Below the pieces are notes generated by a model that had not been told where the DNA came from, did no database searches, and was given only the letters and a program-made list of their open reading frames with translations. A stretch of DNA of 64,000 bases, taken from the NCBI GenBank assembly GCA_010015745.1, contig ML978208.1:62001-126000 (forward strand), given 5' to 3'. Made by a program: the position numbers and the translations under genes. Positions 54,227-64,000 of the stretch are shown piece after piece (the stretch's first letter is position 1; each line of letters starts with the position of its first letter). The stretch is from Setomelanomma holmii. Taxonomy: Eukaryota; Ascomycota; Dothideomycetes; Pleosporales; Phaeosphaeriaceae.

Positions 54227-56223
54227 GTGACGTCTGATGGTGGGCCTCGTCTGAGTCCCTTGAAATGAGTTTTGTGGTGGGCCGGCAAGGCTTAATATGT
54301 TCTCTCACAACAACGATGAGGAGGAGGAGGAAGAGGAGGAAGAGGAGGAAGAAAAATAACGTCTTGTCGGTTCCGAGCGGTAAGGCGTAGGCAGGCGGTG
54401 TCTAATATATCTAGCGGGAGGTCTTGGATTGCTGGGTCCTTAGACAGGATTTGGGGCGCAGGCCGATCTTATCATTGGAAAGGAATAACGAAGATCTTCC
54501 GCACAATATGCGCCGTCGTGCTACCACGTTTCCTAAGAGGGCAATCAGATGCACGGTTGAGTGAACCCTGTTTCAATGCACTGGACATTACCAGTGCACT
54601 CTCACTGGAGCACAAAATGCTATTAGATGCAACGTGTGGCTGCGGGCCGGTGTGGATGGCGGACGGCGAGGCGCGTGTTGTTTGCCGTACGATGGGTCCA
54701 CAATCAATGTTAGATAAGTTTTGAGGGTGTCAACACGAGGATGCAGGGCCGAGTGCTGTGGTCGCCTTAGTGTTGGTGTACTGTGTACAATATTGGATTT
54801 ATGCGCGAGAGATGTGGGTGGTACAGCACGGTAAGTGTGCCTTTTACATATTTTTTGAGCGGCAGGTCGCAATAATCGCGAGGCCGGCCATCTCGCTAGC
54901 AACTGCCATCGTCATCTATCCCACTTGTCCTTGGTTTGCTAAGCGGGGCCCTTTTGCCAATTAGCGCTGCGAGCACTGTCAAACTCGCATTTCCGGAGAT
55001 GACGCATAAGCCAAAATTGCGTGCAAGAGCGGTTGGTCGGTTACCACGCTTAGCGCCGGTAAGTCGTTCTTTTCCGACACGTGAGCGACCATGCACTCCG
55101 CACACACGTTTCAATGCAGCTGCAGCGCATCGCCGCTTGTGATAGGACGTCGTTGACAATGGCGACAGTAGCCCTGCGCTGGATTGACGTCTCTTCCCTC
55201 ACTGCTGCACTGTCGACGTCGTTGCAGCAATAGCTTCTGATCCAGACAAAGCGCTCGTCGCAAGTCATAGGCTCGAAATGGAGATATGGTGAGCAAATTT
55301 GCCTCTCTAATTCATAAGCCAACGCTTGCTGGACAGAGACGTACTGACACCCGTCTGATCGATCATGATTCACTAAGCGCTTTTCCCGTCCTCGTTGTGC
55401 CGAAATTGAAGCTATTCCGCTCTCGCGCAGCGCGCGCGAGCACTCTGTCATGGCACATTGCCTCGCTCTGGCCGTGCTGCATGTAACCCTTTGCAGGCAT
55501 CGTGAGATCCCGAGGCTGTGGGAGCAATATCAAATCCCGATGTCGCTCTTCTAATCGCACTGTGGAGAGCACACAGAAACGTTGAGACGGTTGTTGTTTA
55601 GATGGCGTTGTTAAATCGGTGGCAAATCAAAAGCACAGTATGCGCATCACAGCGCCATCATGAAGTCTCATTAAGCTGTGCACTAGACGTTGACTGACCG
55701 CCGTTCCGGGCCTTCTGGACCAAATTCCGCCTCGAGCTGTCGTGAGCCTCGGTCACATGGAGCCAGCCACTTAGCACAGCTGCTTACAGCACATTCATAC
55801 ACCATATCAAGATATTTTCGAGACATTGCTGCTGGACTTCAATCAATACATTTACTGAGAGGCCCCACGCACGGTCGTTATGAGAGCAAAGCCAATGTCA
55901 CACAACGCACGGCGATCTCCCGTGCGGCTGAAATCAAAGACTTCCGCAACCGGACGTGCTCGGGCATAGATCTCGAGAATCAGATAGTGGTAATAAAGTT
56001 GTCCATATCGGGCAATCGCGATGTACACCATCGATGGCTTGAGCGTTTGGAGATCTGACCAGGGCGATCTGAGATCGTCGTGCCACGACAGCTACAAACA
56101 AAGAACACGGCTCGGGAAGGTGATACAAAAGGACGGCGAGCAACGCTTTTGTGCGCCAGAGATCTAACGTATTCGACGACCATGCAATCGGTACTGTTAG
56201 CTTGTCCTTGCTAGTCTTTAGCC
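54227..56223. other. Intergenic, 2 kb
   Basis: Between the 209-aa gene and the Arp2 stop. Apart from a purine tract at 54.32 kb, no gene, RNA or element was supported. It should include the promoter of the 209-aa gene and the Arp2 3' UTR. Confidence 0.4.
54318..54356. repeat. Purine-only GAG/GAA tract, 39 bp
   Basis: Repeated GAG and GAA triplets ending in a short A run. Read from the gene downstream on the minus strand it is a pyrimidine (CTC/TTC) tract about 90-130 nt before the ATG, a common feature of fungal core promoters. Confidence 0.7.
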
Positions 56224-57677
56224 TCATCTCGCGCCTAATTTCTCCAATGCCCGTGAGCCTTGCTCCTGCCACTCTGCCTTTGATATCCACATATCTTCCT
56301 TGTCGGCCATCTGTATGTGGTAAGTTCATGTTTCCGACAAGTTCTTTGCGGCCACTTACAATGTTCGCGAGCACTGCACCACCGAGGAAGACCATGTGTC
56401 GTCGCCTTGGTGGATCCTCGATGCGAACCTTGAATTTCTGAGGAAGGTGTCAGTACAGCCTGCATGCCGGGTAGGCACATGCATACGTTTAGTCGCTCCG
56501 GGTTCCCACCAAGTATCCGGGTGAGCCACAACTGCTTCAGCTCCTTCTCCAGTCGGCTAGGCAGGCCTGGGTACATGCTGCTGCCGCCGCTCAACACAAT
56601 TGCCTTGTACAAACTACTCCGGACATCCACTTCAGCCGACTGGATAGTGTTGAAGAGGAACTCTGCGATGCCGGGTTGCTCAACATCCACAAGATGCGGC
56701 TGGAATAGACACTCTGGAGCTTCGAAGCGCTCGCTGCCGACTCGAATGACCCGACCGTCTGGAAGAGTGTAGGATTCAACGAGTACCGTAGTATCCTCAC
56801 TGAGCCGTTGATCTAGTTCGAGGTCGTACGAGACGTAGCAAAGCTTCTCTTTAATTTGGCGAACGGTTTCAAAGTCGGCCGTTCGATTCAGTGCGTACCC
56901 TCTCCGTAGTAGTAGTGCGATCAGGTTGCGAGTAACATCTCGGCCCGCAACGTCTAGGCGGCGGGTGAGGTGGTTGAGCACGGTACTCTCGTAGACAGGA
57001 ACGATATGCGTGACACCATCTCCCGAGTCCACTACCACGCCTGATGACAAGCCCTGCGCGTATAGAGCCAGCACGGCCTGAATGGCCACGTACACCCCTC
57101 CAAAGCCGTAACGCTCAAACATGACTTCGCACATTGTTTCTCGATTCTTCAGCGGGTTCATCGGTGGTTCTGTGAGGAGGATTTTACGGCCGGTGGGGTC
57201 GAGTTTCATCTTCTCGAAGAATGTGTAGTCCCAGAGGTGTTGCATGTCGTCCCAGCGTTTGACGATGCCATTTTCCATCTGTCGAGGGTGGGACAGCGTT
57301 AGCGGACACCGAGGCTACCCTCAACAATTCTTGAACAGCGACATACGGGGTAGGTGATCTGAAGCATCGAGCGCGCCGCGGCCGCCTCGTCTCCGCACAT
57401 TATATCCTTGAGCTGAATGTCTCCGCCATCGCGCTCTTCGGTTCGTAGGATTGGGCGGCCAACTATCGACGGGTATTGGTGATCTGGGAAGTTCTACAAG
57501 GAGGCATGTTAGCCAAAGGTACGGACAGATATAGCATGCGATCGTGTGGGAGACCAACCTGACCCGCATAGCCTGCCTTGAGGAAGCCGGTTCCGCCATC
57601 GAGGACTGGTTGCAGTGTCAGCACAGCTTCTAGTTGCGGCAAAGGGAGTGTCGCGGACCAATGGGAACTTCAGACAT
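56224..57677 (-). CDS. arp2: Actin-related protein 2 (Arp2/3 complex), 389 aa
   Basis: Six exons: 57677-57659 (19 nt), 57605-57559, 57493-57347, 57278-56487, 56437-56360 and 56310-56224. All junctions are in phase. The spliced start reads MSEVPIVLDGGTGFLKAGYA, with the phosphate-binding loop DGGTGFLK. VVDSGDGVTHIVPVYE is the second nucleotide-binding loop, and SGGSSMYPGLPSRLEKELKQ and LGGAVLANI follow. The C-terminus (MADKEDMWISKAEWQEQGSRALEKLGAR) is as in fungal Arp2. The protein is one of the two actin-like subunits of the Arp2/3 complex, which nucleates branched actin for endocytic patches. Length matches the family. The first intron uses a weak GTCCGC donor. Confidence 0.97.
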
Positions 57678-58271
57678 GCTTCCTAGAGCTTCGGGAGAGT
57701 TTGGAGAAGGAAAGAACTGGTTTGGGTGAGCTTGCTGTTGGTGGTATATGGTGTGCCTTGGAGTTGACGTTGGTGGGGCTTGTAGCTTGGTCCGTGAGCG
57801 CTCCTGCTAAGTCTACTCAAATGCGCGCACTGAGCTCACTCGAACGACAACTCTAACTGGAGGTGTGATATTTGCCATTAGGATAACATTGAAATCGCGA
57901 GTACTGTTCAAAGTTCCCAGGAGTAATTGACCATAAATATCAATGGTGTCATACGAATACACTTTCTGCGCGGACACAGACAGTCCTGAAGCAATAGCAA
58001 GATTACGGGACATGAGTTCAATAATTCTTCTTCCAATCATTTGAATCGAAATACATCTGAGAGTTCGTGAGTAGGGTTTATCCTATACGCCATGGCGTGA
58101 CGATGCAATTCCTCTCGGATGTTGCTGGTCACCCACCTCGACTGGGGAAGTCGCGACTGCCGCACCACGCTAATGCCCACAAATGGGGCACGGACCACGC
58201 TGAAATACAATCGTCTCCCCACGACCGCGAACTTTCCTCCAGCAGTTACCCTCGAGAGAACCGCCGCCAAC
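57678..58271. promoter_or_regulatory. Shared divergent promoter region of arp2 and rpl5, 594 bp
   Basis: Start codons of arp2 (57677, -) and rpl5 (58272, +) face away from each other across 594 bp. Both transcripts must initiate inside it. No TATA box is obvious close to either start. No additional gene was found. Confidence 0.6.
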
Positions 58272-59409
58272 ATGCCTTTCGTAAGTATTGCCTGAATTTC
58301 CGCAACACTCTGTCCCATATCCCGTCATGTGATGCCCGCTTCGACGGCCAGTCGAGTGGAGTCTTTGCGAGTTGCTTCGAATGCGGGTTTGAAGCGTCAA
58401 TCGCTGACTCTGGGAAAAGTCCAAACTCCAAAAGAATGACGCCTACTTCTCGCGCTATCAAGTCAAGTACAAGCGCCGCCGACAGGGCAAGAGTATGTGT
58501 TTTCCATGCCATTCGAGTCTGCCCCCACTAACACTGCGCAGCCGATTACTATGCTCGTAAGCGGTTGATCACCCAGGCGAAGAACAAGTACAATGCGCCA
58601 AAATACCGCCTCGTCGTCCGCTTCACGAACAAGGACATCGTTGCCCAGATCGTCCACTCCGAGATTGGCGGTGACAAAGTCTTTATGGCCGCATAGTACG
58701 TCTGGCGCACTGAGACAGGCTTCGACGTTGGCTAATAGAGAATAGTGCCCACGAGCTGAAGCCCTACGGTATCACCCACGGTCTGACCAACTGGTCTGCC
58801 GCTTACGCCACCGGTCTTCTCCTTGCCCGTCGCGTTCTCAAGAAGCTCGAGTTGGACGAGGACTTTGTTGGTGTCGAGGAGGCTGATGGCGAGTTCTCGC
58901 TCACCGAGGCCGCCGAGGTCGATGGCGAGGAGCGCCGTCCGTTCAAGGTCTTCTTGGACGTTGGTCTCACCCGCACATCCACTGGTGCCCGTGTCTTCGG
59001 TGCCATGAAGGGTGTCTCTGACGGTGGTGTCTTCGTTCCCCACTCAGAGAACCGCTTCCCTGGCTACGACATCGAAGGCAAGGAGCTCGACGCTGAGACC
59101 CTCCGCAAGTACATCTTCGGCGGACACGTCGCTGAGTACATGGAGACCCTCGCCGACGACGACGAGGAGCGCTACAAGTCCCAGTTCAGCGGCTACATCG
59201 ACGACGACATCGAGGCTGACGGTCTCGAGGAGTTGTACCAGGACGCCCACAAGCAGATCCGTGAGGACCCATGGAAGAAGGAGGAGAGCGACAACAAGAA
59301 GTCCAAGGATGAGTGGAAGGCCGAGTCGAAGAAGTACAGGAGCTCCAAGCTCAGCAAGGCTGAGAAGGAGGAGCGCGTCCAGAAGAAGATTGCGGAGCTC
59401 AAGGCATAA
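58272..59409 (+). CDS. rpl5: 60S ribosomal protein L5 (uL18), 299 aa
   Basis: Four exons: 58272-58280 (only ATG CCT TTC), 58420-58492, 58542-58695 and 58746-59409. Introns are 139, 49 and 50 nt with canonical sites; total length is exactly 300 codons. The reading MPFSKLQKNDAYFSRYQVKY, then RRRQGKTDYYARKRL, LVVRFTNKDIVAQIV, GITHGLTNWSAAYATGLLLARR, RVFGAMKGVSDGG and a Lys/Glu-rich C-terminus follows the eukaryotic L5 family throughout. It binds 5S rRNA and enters the large subunit as part of the 5S RNP. Third-position bias to C is strong, as expected of a highly expressed gene. The nine-base coding exon before a long first intron is typical of ribosomal-protein genes. Confidence 0.98.
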
Positions 59410-60449
59410 GTCTTCTCTTCTTCTACCTGCATTCGATCATGACAAAAGCACGGCTTCTGGCGTCTGGGGATGATTGGGAATGATACCTGTGTGGACAGGA
59501 ATCTACAGATAGCCTCCACGACCTCTAATGAGATGACGAGATGGCATTGGCTCTTAAGCCAGAACTGAATTGTTCGCCATGCTTGCACTTGTGAATGTGA
59601 ACTCCCTTACCAATCCCAACACCTACAAAGTACTATCAGGTCGCTCCTGATGTAACTCCATGGCATCCACTTAACAGCAACGTCCCTTATCTCAAGCCTC
59701 TGGAAAAGTAGGTCCGACCTCGGGAGACTGGTCGTGCTGACAGCTAGCGAATGAGCGATAGCATGAAGTAATTATCGACAATGCACCGCTTGCTGGCAGT
59801 CAGACGCCACTACTTGCTGTTGTGAGTCTCGCTCGCCTTCGTCCTCGTCCAGTCAATGCTATTCTTGACATGATCCGACGTGTTGCTGTTTCAGCGTCGG
59901 CGGGACCGTCAGCTAAATTGCTAGAAGAGTCGGTCACCAGTCAGCCCTTTACTCAGCCGGGCGCATCAGCTAAGAATGTGCGACCCAACACGGCCCTGAT
60001 TGAGTCGGATGTACATCAAAGTATATGGTTTGACCACAGCAGAGCGGCAGTTGCTGACTTTGCGCGGAATGTATAAGGGTCACGGTATCCAGCATCTTCC
60101 GTGAGGGTTGGGACAAGAGGAGCCGAAGCCGCTTACGACAGCCGGGACCTTTCGTCATCGCAAACCACCCAGCATCTGCGCGAGGCCCACCCATCACGTC
60201 GTTGGAGCCGAAGATCGCACAAAGCCAGACTCTAAAGCCCGTCGCACTGGTTCATCTGATTCAAAGTATTGTTATCGTTGTTGCATTCAGTACTTCGGAG
60301 CCGACACTGTCTCATAGCCTCGCCGGCATTTCCAATCAGTGCGGCGAATAACGATACCCGTGAACTCCCACATACCCCCGCGGCATCCGTCTCGCTCTCG
60401 CTCAACAGCCTCTCGCAACCCGACGCATGGCGATATTCGCGATCGCACA
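59410..60449. other. Intergenic, 1.04 kb
   Basis: Tandem gap between rpl5 and the Mhp1-like gene. It contains the L5 3' UTR and the promoter and leader of the next gene. The main frame of that gene is open back to a TAG at about 60315 but has no earlier in-frame ATG. Confidence 0.4.
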
Positions 60450-63400
60450 ATGACAGCAGTCCAAGCACCGCACGACACCGCGGCCGCTATGGAGGACATC
60501 CACGGTGTAGACGTATCATGGCTGCATCACTCCACTAGAGGTGAGACCCGCTTACGAGCTCCACTGCCGGTTATGCGGCGCGACCCTGCGGATGAAGCAC
60601 CGACTAACAATTCACGCATCCCAGACCACCACCATCGCCAACAGGCGCCGTCGTCGCCTGGCCTGACAAGAGATGCGCCGCCAAAGACGTCCTCTCACGG
60701 CGGCCTGCCCTCCAGACCCCATACAGAAGAGCGCAAGAACAATGTCCAGAGCACCGTCAACCCCGCGACCGCACCAGCGCCCGCCGTCCAGCAGCCCGCC
60801 TCGCAGCCGCCTCAGTCGACAGCGACCACTCTGCCACAGAAGATACCCTCAAAGCGTCCAGCGTTGCTTAGCCGAGGTAGCGCTGACAAGCCCGGAAGCT
60901 TCACGTCCCCAGACCCGAAAGGCAGCTTGAGACGGAACTCATGGATATCAAGCATCAGCTCCAAGTTCTCGTCGCAAAACCCGCCTGCGCAGATGTCACA
61001 GGCGCAGGCTCAAGGGTCACCCGCCGCCACTAATGGAGCAAATGGGACTGCGCCATCAGCCAACGGTGCGCTGAACGGCATACATGCGGCCTCGGCTGGG
61101 GGTCAGCATGGTCTTGAGCCATATGTCCCACAGCAGCCAAAGGCATCTTTCTTGTCGAATGCGCTGCGTCGCCTATCTTCTGGTACGCAGGTCGGCACGA
61201 CTGGCAAAGTATATCCAAGTGGTGGCGTGTGCCCTAGGAGGGTCATGAACGTGGATCCCAACCGCGCCCGGTGTCTCGTACCGGAGTTGGATCAAAACAA
61301 GTTGCGCAAGGTTGCATTTTGCGTCGATGTGGAGATCGCTGGTGGACCGAGGTACAAGGATGACGTAGATTCCGAGGGAAAGAAGAAGAAACGCAAAGAC
61401 AAGAAGTTGAAAGAGCGCGGCGAGGGTGAGGCTCTCAAGCATCCGAATGCGGTGGCAGAAGAAAAGGACAACGAGGGCATAGTAGCTGCGACCCAGGAAA
61501 ATGTTGGCACCGAAAGCGACCCAAATCCAGAAGGCACCATGCTGGAGGATGACAAGAAGGAGAACAGCAAGAAGAAAGAGAAGAAGAAGCGGTCAGAAGC
61601 AGAGCGCAAAGAGAGGAAAGAGAAAAAGCGAAGAAAGGCCGAGGAAAATGGATCCATTCCCATCGAGTTCACCAGAGACGACGACGAAGGTAGCGTGGAA
61701 GGAGCAACCGCAATCTCTGGCGCGACCACGCCGAAGTCTCAAGATCGACCCACTGTAGATCCCCTCCGCATCTATCGAAGATGCTGTCAATTGCGCGAAT
61801 CACCCATCTTAAAACGCATCAGCGATCAACTGTCGAATCCCGCTTCGTGCTCGCTCGCTCAGTCAGGAGTAGTCACCTCCCTCGATCTGACAGGCTCTAG
61901 ACTGCAACTTGCGGATGTAATGACGCTGTCAGACTGGCTCGCCATCGTACCAGTGAAGAAGCTGTTTCTCGAGGACGCGGATCTCAACGATGAAAAGATC
62001 AGGGTCATTCTTGCGGGACTGTTGGCTGCCAAGGTGCCGGAAGGCCCAAAGAAACGTCCTACCGTGCAGGAAAAGATAGGAGATGACCAACAGGGCGGCG
62101 TCATTAAGAAACTCGTGCTGAAGAACAATCCCAAGATCACTTCGGAAGGTTGGAAGCACATTGCGCTGTTCATCTATCTGTGCAAGTCTATCATTGCACT
62201 CGATGTCTCTATGATACCATTCCCGCGATTCAGACCACAGATGTCGCCGCCACCTACCGACACTCCACAAGTCATATCATCAACTCATGAGTCTCGTTCG
62301 AGAGACGTGGGCGAAATCCTATCCAAGGCCATTGCGGAACGACTGGGAGGTGCCGGTCTTCAAGAACTCTCTATGGGAGAATGTTCATTGACAGCAGCTG
62401 CAATTCGGAAGATCATCGACGGATGTGTAGTCAGTGGTCTTCAACGACTAGGCCTCGCCACAAACGATATTGATGGTGAAGGGTTGGAGCATGTTCTCCA
62501 CTACATTCGCTCGGGTGTCTGCCAAGGCATTGATCTTGGTGGCAATGAGCTCAAGGAATGGATACCTCGACTATGCGATGGCTTGCGCAAAGAGAACCCA
62601 ATCTGGGCGCTGTGTTTGGCTGATACAGGCCTCACACCCGAGTCTCTCAAAACGTTGTTCCCGACCCTCGTCGCCATACCTAGTTTCAAGTTTCTCGACC
62701 TCTCGCATAACAAGGGGCTCTTTTCGAATCAGTACACGTTGTGGCTCATTCGGAAATACATGCCTATGTTTAGAGAGCTGAAGCGAATCCACTTGATGGA
62801 TGTCGATTTGAAGCCTGAGGATGCAATTGCAATCGCAGAAATTCTACCGGATTGTCCTCACATAGCGCACATCAACATATTGGAGAACCCCGCGATAATT
62901 CGGGTCGCAACAAACACGGATGCGGAGACTCAAGAAGAAGCGGCCGCTCTGTATGCGTCACTAACGCTCGCCGCCAAGCTCTCAACGTCACTCGTTGCCG
63001 TGGACGTTGATGTTCCAGCTTCCGAGATGGGGGAAGTGGTGAAAGCCCTCGCTAAGCAGGTTGTCGCATATTGTCTCCGAAACATCGAATCCCTCAACGA
63101 AGTTCCTGAGCTCAATGCACCGCCGAGGCAAGTCGAGATGCCCCATGTCCTTATGCATCTTGTGGGCCAAGACGACACATACTGCAACGCCGCTGACACT
63201 GGTCCACCTGCACCGGATGATGATTATATCGTTGGCGGCACTGGCATAGCTAAAGCACTAAGCTACTGCTTGTCCCACAAAGCGACGGATCTACGCAGGG
63301 TTTCCGTTACCCCGAGTGGCACTACAACACCAAGAAGTCGAGTGGAGGACCCAGAGGAACCAAGTAAAGCAAGAACCATGTCGAAGAATCTACTGGAGAC

Positions 63401-64000
63401 AGCGCGCAACACCAGAGCCAGGATCCAGCCGGCACTTATCAGAGAGGCTAAAGCAGGCAACGGCTTGGGTTATCGTACGTATTTGAATTTGTGTCTTGCT
63501 GAAAGACTTCTCACTAACGCACGTACAGGTCGCTTGCTGTTCCTAGACGAGACTCTTCGCGGCATGATTCAACGCTTCGAGGACGAGTATCCCGAGACGC
63601 GCCTGCAACCCTCAGACAATGCCTCAACACACAGTTCCGTGGCCTCGGTGCCCAGCAGCTCACCGCCAGTCTCAGCTGTACCGACGCTCGACAACAGTAT
63701 CACCGATATCACTGGCCAAGATTCCGATGAAGAAGAGCCACCCATGTTACGCTCAAGACACAACTCCGACGTCTCTCTCGCTTCGCGCCACATGTCGCAA
63801 GAAGAGGGACGTCTGCATCGCTTCGGTCATCGCGTACGTACCGGCTTGCTCAACCCGAGTCGTCCCACGTCTTCGCATGGCGATAGCGACGAAACCAATC
63901 CTGCCTTTTTATCCGGTTCCATGGACGATCATGGCCTCCCTGAGCACCTGCGCTCGCTGCGCATGTACTTCCAGAACATGAGTGGCGACGAAATGCGGCA
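60450..64000 (+). CDS. Mhp1-like leucine-rich-repeat protein, 5' part (1137 aa visible, runs off the window)
   Basis: Likely exons 60450-60540, 60625-63474 and 63529 to beyond 64000. Both introns (84 and 54 nt) have good donors and ACTAAC branches, yet are multiples of three without stops, so the whole region is also one open frame. The N-terminus is Ser/Pro-rich, with RRNSWISSISSKFSS and SFLSNALRRLSSG. VYPSGGVCPRRVMNVDPNRA and KLRKVAFCVDVEIAGGPRY follow. A Lys/Glu-rich coil comes next. A ribonuclease-inhibitor-like LRR region runs from about residue 440 (SLDLTGSRLQLADVMTLSDW; KKLVLKNNPKIT; LQELSMGECSLTAAAIRKI). The family is annotated in ascomycetes as cell wall biogenesis protein Mhp1, after yeast Mhp1, a microtubule-linked protein. 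The start could also be ATG 60489. Confidence 0.82.
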   Translation, partial: MTAVQAPHDTAAAMEDIHGVDVSWLHHSTRGETRLRAPLPVMRRDPADEAPTNNSRIPDHHHRQQAPSSPGLTRDAPPKTSSHGGLPSRPHTEERKNNVQSTVNPATAPAPAVQQPASQPPQSTATTLPQKIPSKRPALLSRGSADKPGSFTSPDPKGSLRRNSWISSISSKFSSQNPPAQMSQAQAQGSPAATNGANGTAPSANGALNGIHAASAGGQHGLEPYVPQQPKASFLSNALRRLSSGTQVGTTGKVYPSGGVCPRRVMNVDPNRARCLVPELDQNKLRKVAFCVDVEIAGGPRYKDDVDSEGKKKKRKDKKLKERGEGEALKHPNAVAEEKDNEGIVAATQENVGTESDPNPEGTMLEDDKKENSKKKEKKKRSEAERKERKEKKRRKAEENGSIPIEFTRDDDEGSVEGATAISGATTPKSQDRPTVDPLRIYRRCCQLRESPILKRISDQLSNPASCSLAQSGVVTSLDLTGSRLQLADVMTLSDWLAIVPVKKLFLEDADLNDEKIRVILAGLLAAKVPEGPKKRPTVQEKIGDDQQGGVIKKLVLKNNPKITSEGWKHIALFIYLCKSIIALDVSMIPFPRFRPQMSPPPTDTPQVISSTHESRSRDVGEILSKAIAERLGGAGLQELSMGECSLTAAAIRKIIDGCVVSGLQRLGLATNDIDGEGLEHVLHYIRSGVCQGIDLGGNELKEWIPRLCDGLRKENPIWALCLADTGLTPESLKTLFPTLVAIPSFKFLDLSHNKGLFSNQYTLWLIRKYMPMFRELKRIHLMDVDLKPEDAIAIAEILPDCPHIAHINILENPAIIRVATNTDAETQEEAAALYASLTLAAKLSTSLVAVDVDVPASEMGEVVKALAKQVVAYCLRNIESLNEVPELNAPPRQVEMPHVLMHLVGQDDTYCNAADTGPPAPDDDYIVGGTGIAKALSYCLSHKATDLRRVSVTPSGTTTPRSRVEDPEEPSKARTMSKNLLETARNTRARIQPALIREAKAGNGLGYRTYLNLCLAERLLTNARTGRLLFLDETLRGMIQRFEDEYPETRLQPSDNASTHSSVASVPSSSPPVSAVPTLDNSITDITGQDSDEEEPPMLRSRHNSDVSLASRHMSQEEGRLHRFGHRVRTGLLNPSRPTSSHGDSDETNPAFLSGSMDDHGLPEHLRSLRMYFQNMSGDEMR

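Noticed and set aside
61292..61729. Antisense frame within the Mhp1-like gene
   Set aside because: Mirror of the Lys/Glu-rich coil (Ser/Phe/Leu-rich on the other strand), not an independent gene.
1..64000. CRISPR arrays, prophage or bacterial operon structure
   Set aside because: No short regularly spaced direct repeats of CRISPR form; genes are intron-bearing and eukaryotic throughout.

Overview
The window is nuclear DNA of a filamentous ascomycete. The genes carry short spliceosomal introns (about 46-160 nt, mostly near 50) with GTAAGT/GTATGT-type donors and CTAAC/CTGAC branch sites. The gene content is fungal: a sedolisin protease, a bilirubin-oxidase-like multicopper oxidase, a GPI-anchored serine-rich wall protein and a Mhp1-like LRR protein. 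A class within Dothideomycetes (Mycosphaerellaceae-like) is my inference from gene style only. No transposon, CRISPR array or secondary-metabolite backbone gene was seen.

Layout. 0-7 kb: a hemerythrin-like protein (-), an unknown 499-aa protein (-) with a probable GC-AG intron, an unknown protein (+) with a frame problem, and a decayed Cys-rich single-pass membrane protein (-). 7-15 kb: the spliceosomal U-box cyclophilin (PPIL2/Cyp8), a zinc alcohol dehydrogenase, a GPI-anchored protein and a DUF676-type alpha/beta hydrolase, all on +. 16.7-24.1 kb: a secreted sedolisin/tripeptidyl peptidase and the NMD helicase Upf1/Nam7, both on -. 24-40 kb: phospholipase C (-) and a 709-aa fungal-specific protein (-), separated by unusually long gene-free stretches. 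40-46.5 kb: a CECR5-like HAD hydrolase (+), an intron-containing tRNA-Asp (-), a small frame-broken gene (-) and a nine-exon multicopper oxidase (-). 47-54 kb: accessory-looking DNA with two tandem paralogous coiled-coil genes (one broken), an ancient roughly 237-bp tandem array and an orphan reading frame. 53.6-64 kb: a Ser/Pro-rich unknown (-), Arp2 (-) divergently paired with ribosomal protein L5/uL18 (+), and the 5' part of a large Mhp1-like LRR protein (+) that runs off the right edge.

The conserved genes (Upf1, Plc1, Arp2, RPL5, Cyp8) are intact and their exon phases close exactly. The frame-breaking lesions fall only in lineage-specific genes. The most unusual structure is the diverged tandem array at about 49.36-50.78 kb, whose period is close to 79 codons. 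Its minus-strand translations in at least two units resemble one another, so it may be the remains of a repeat protein.
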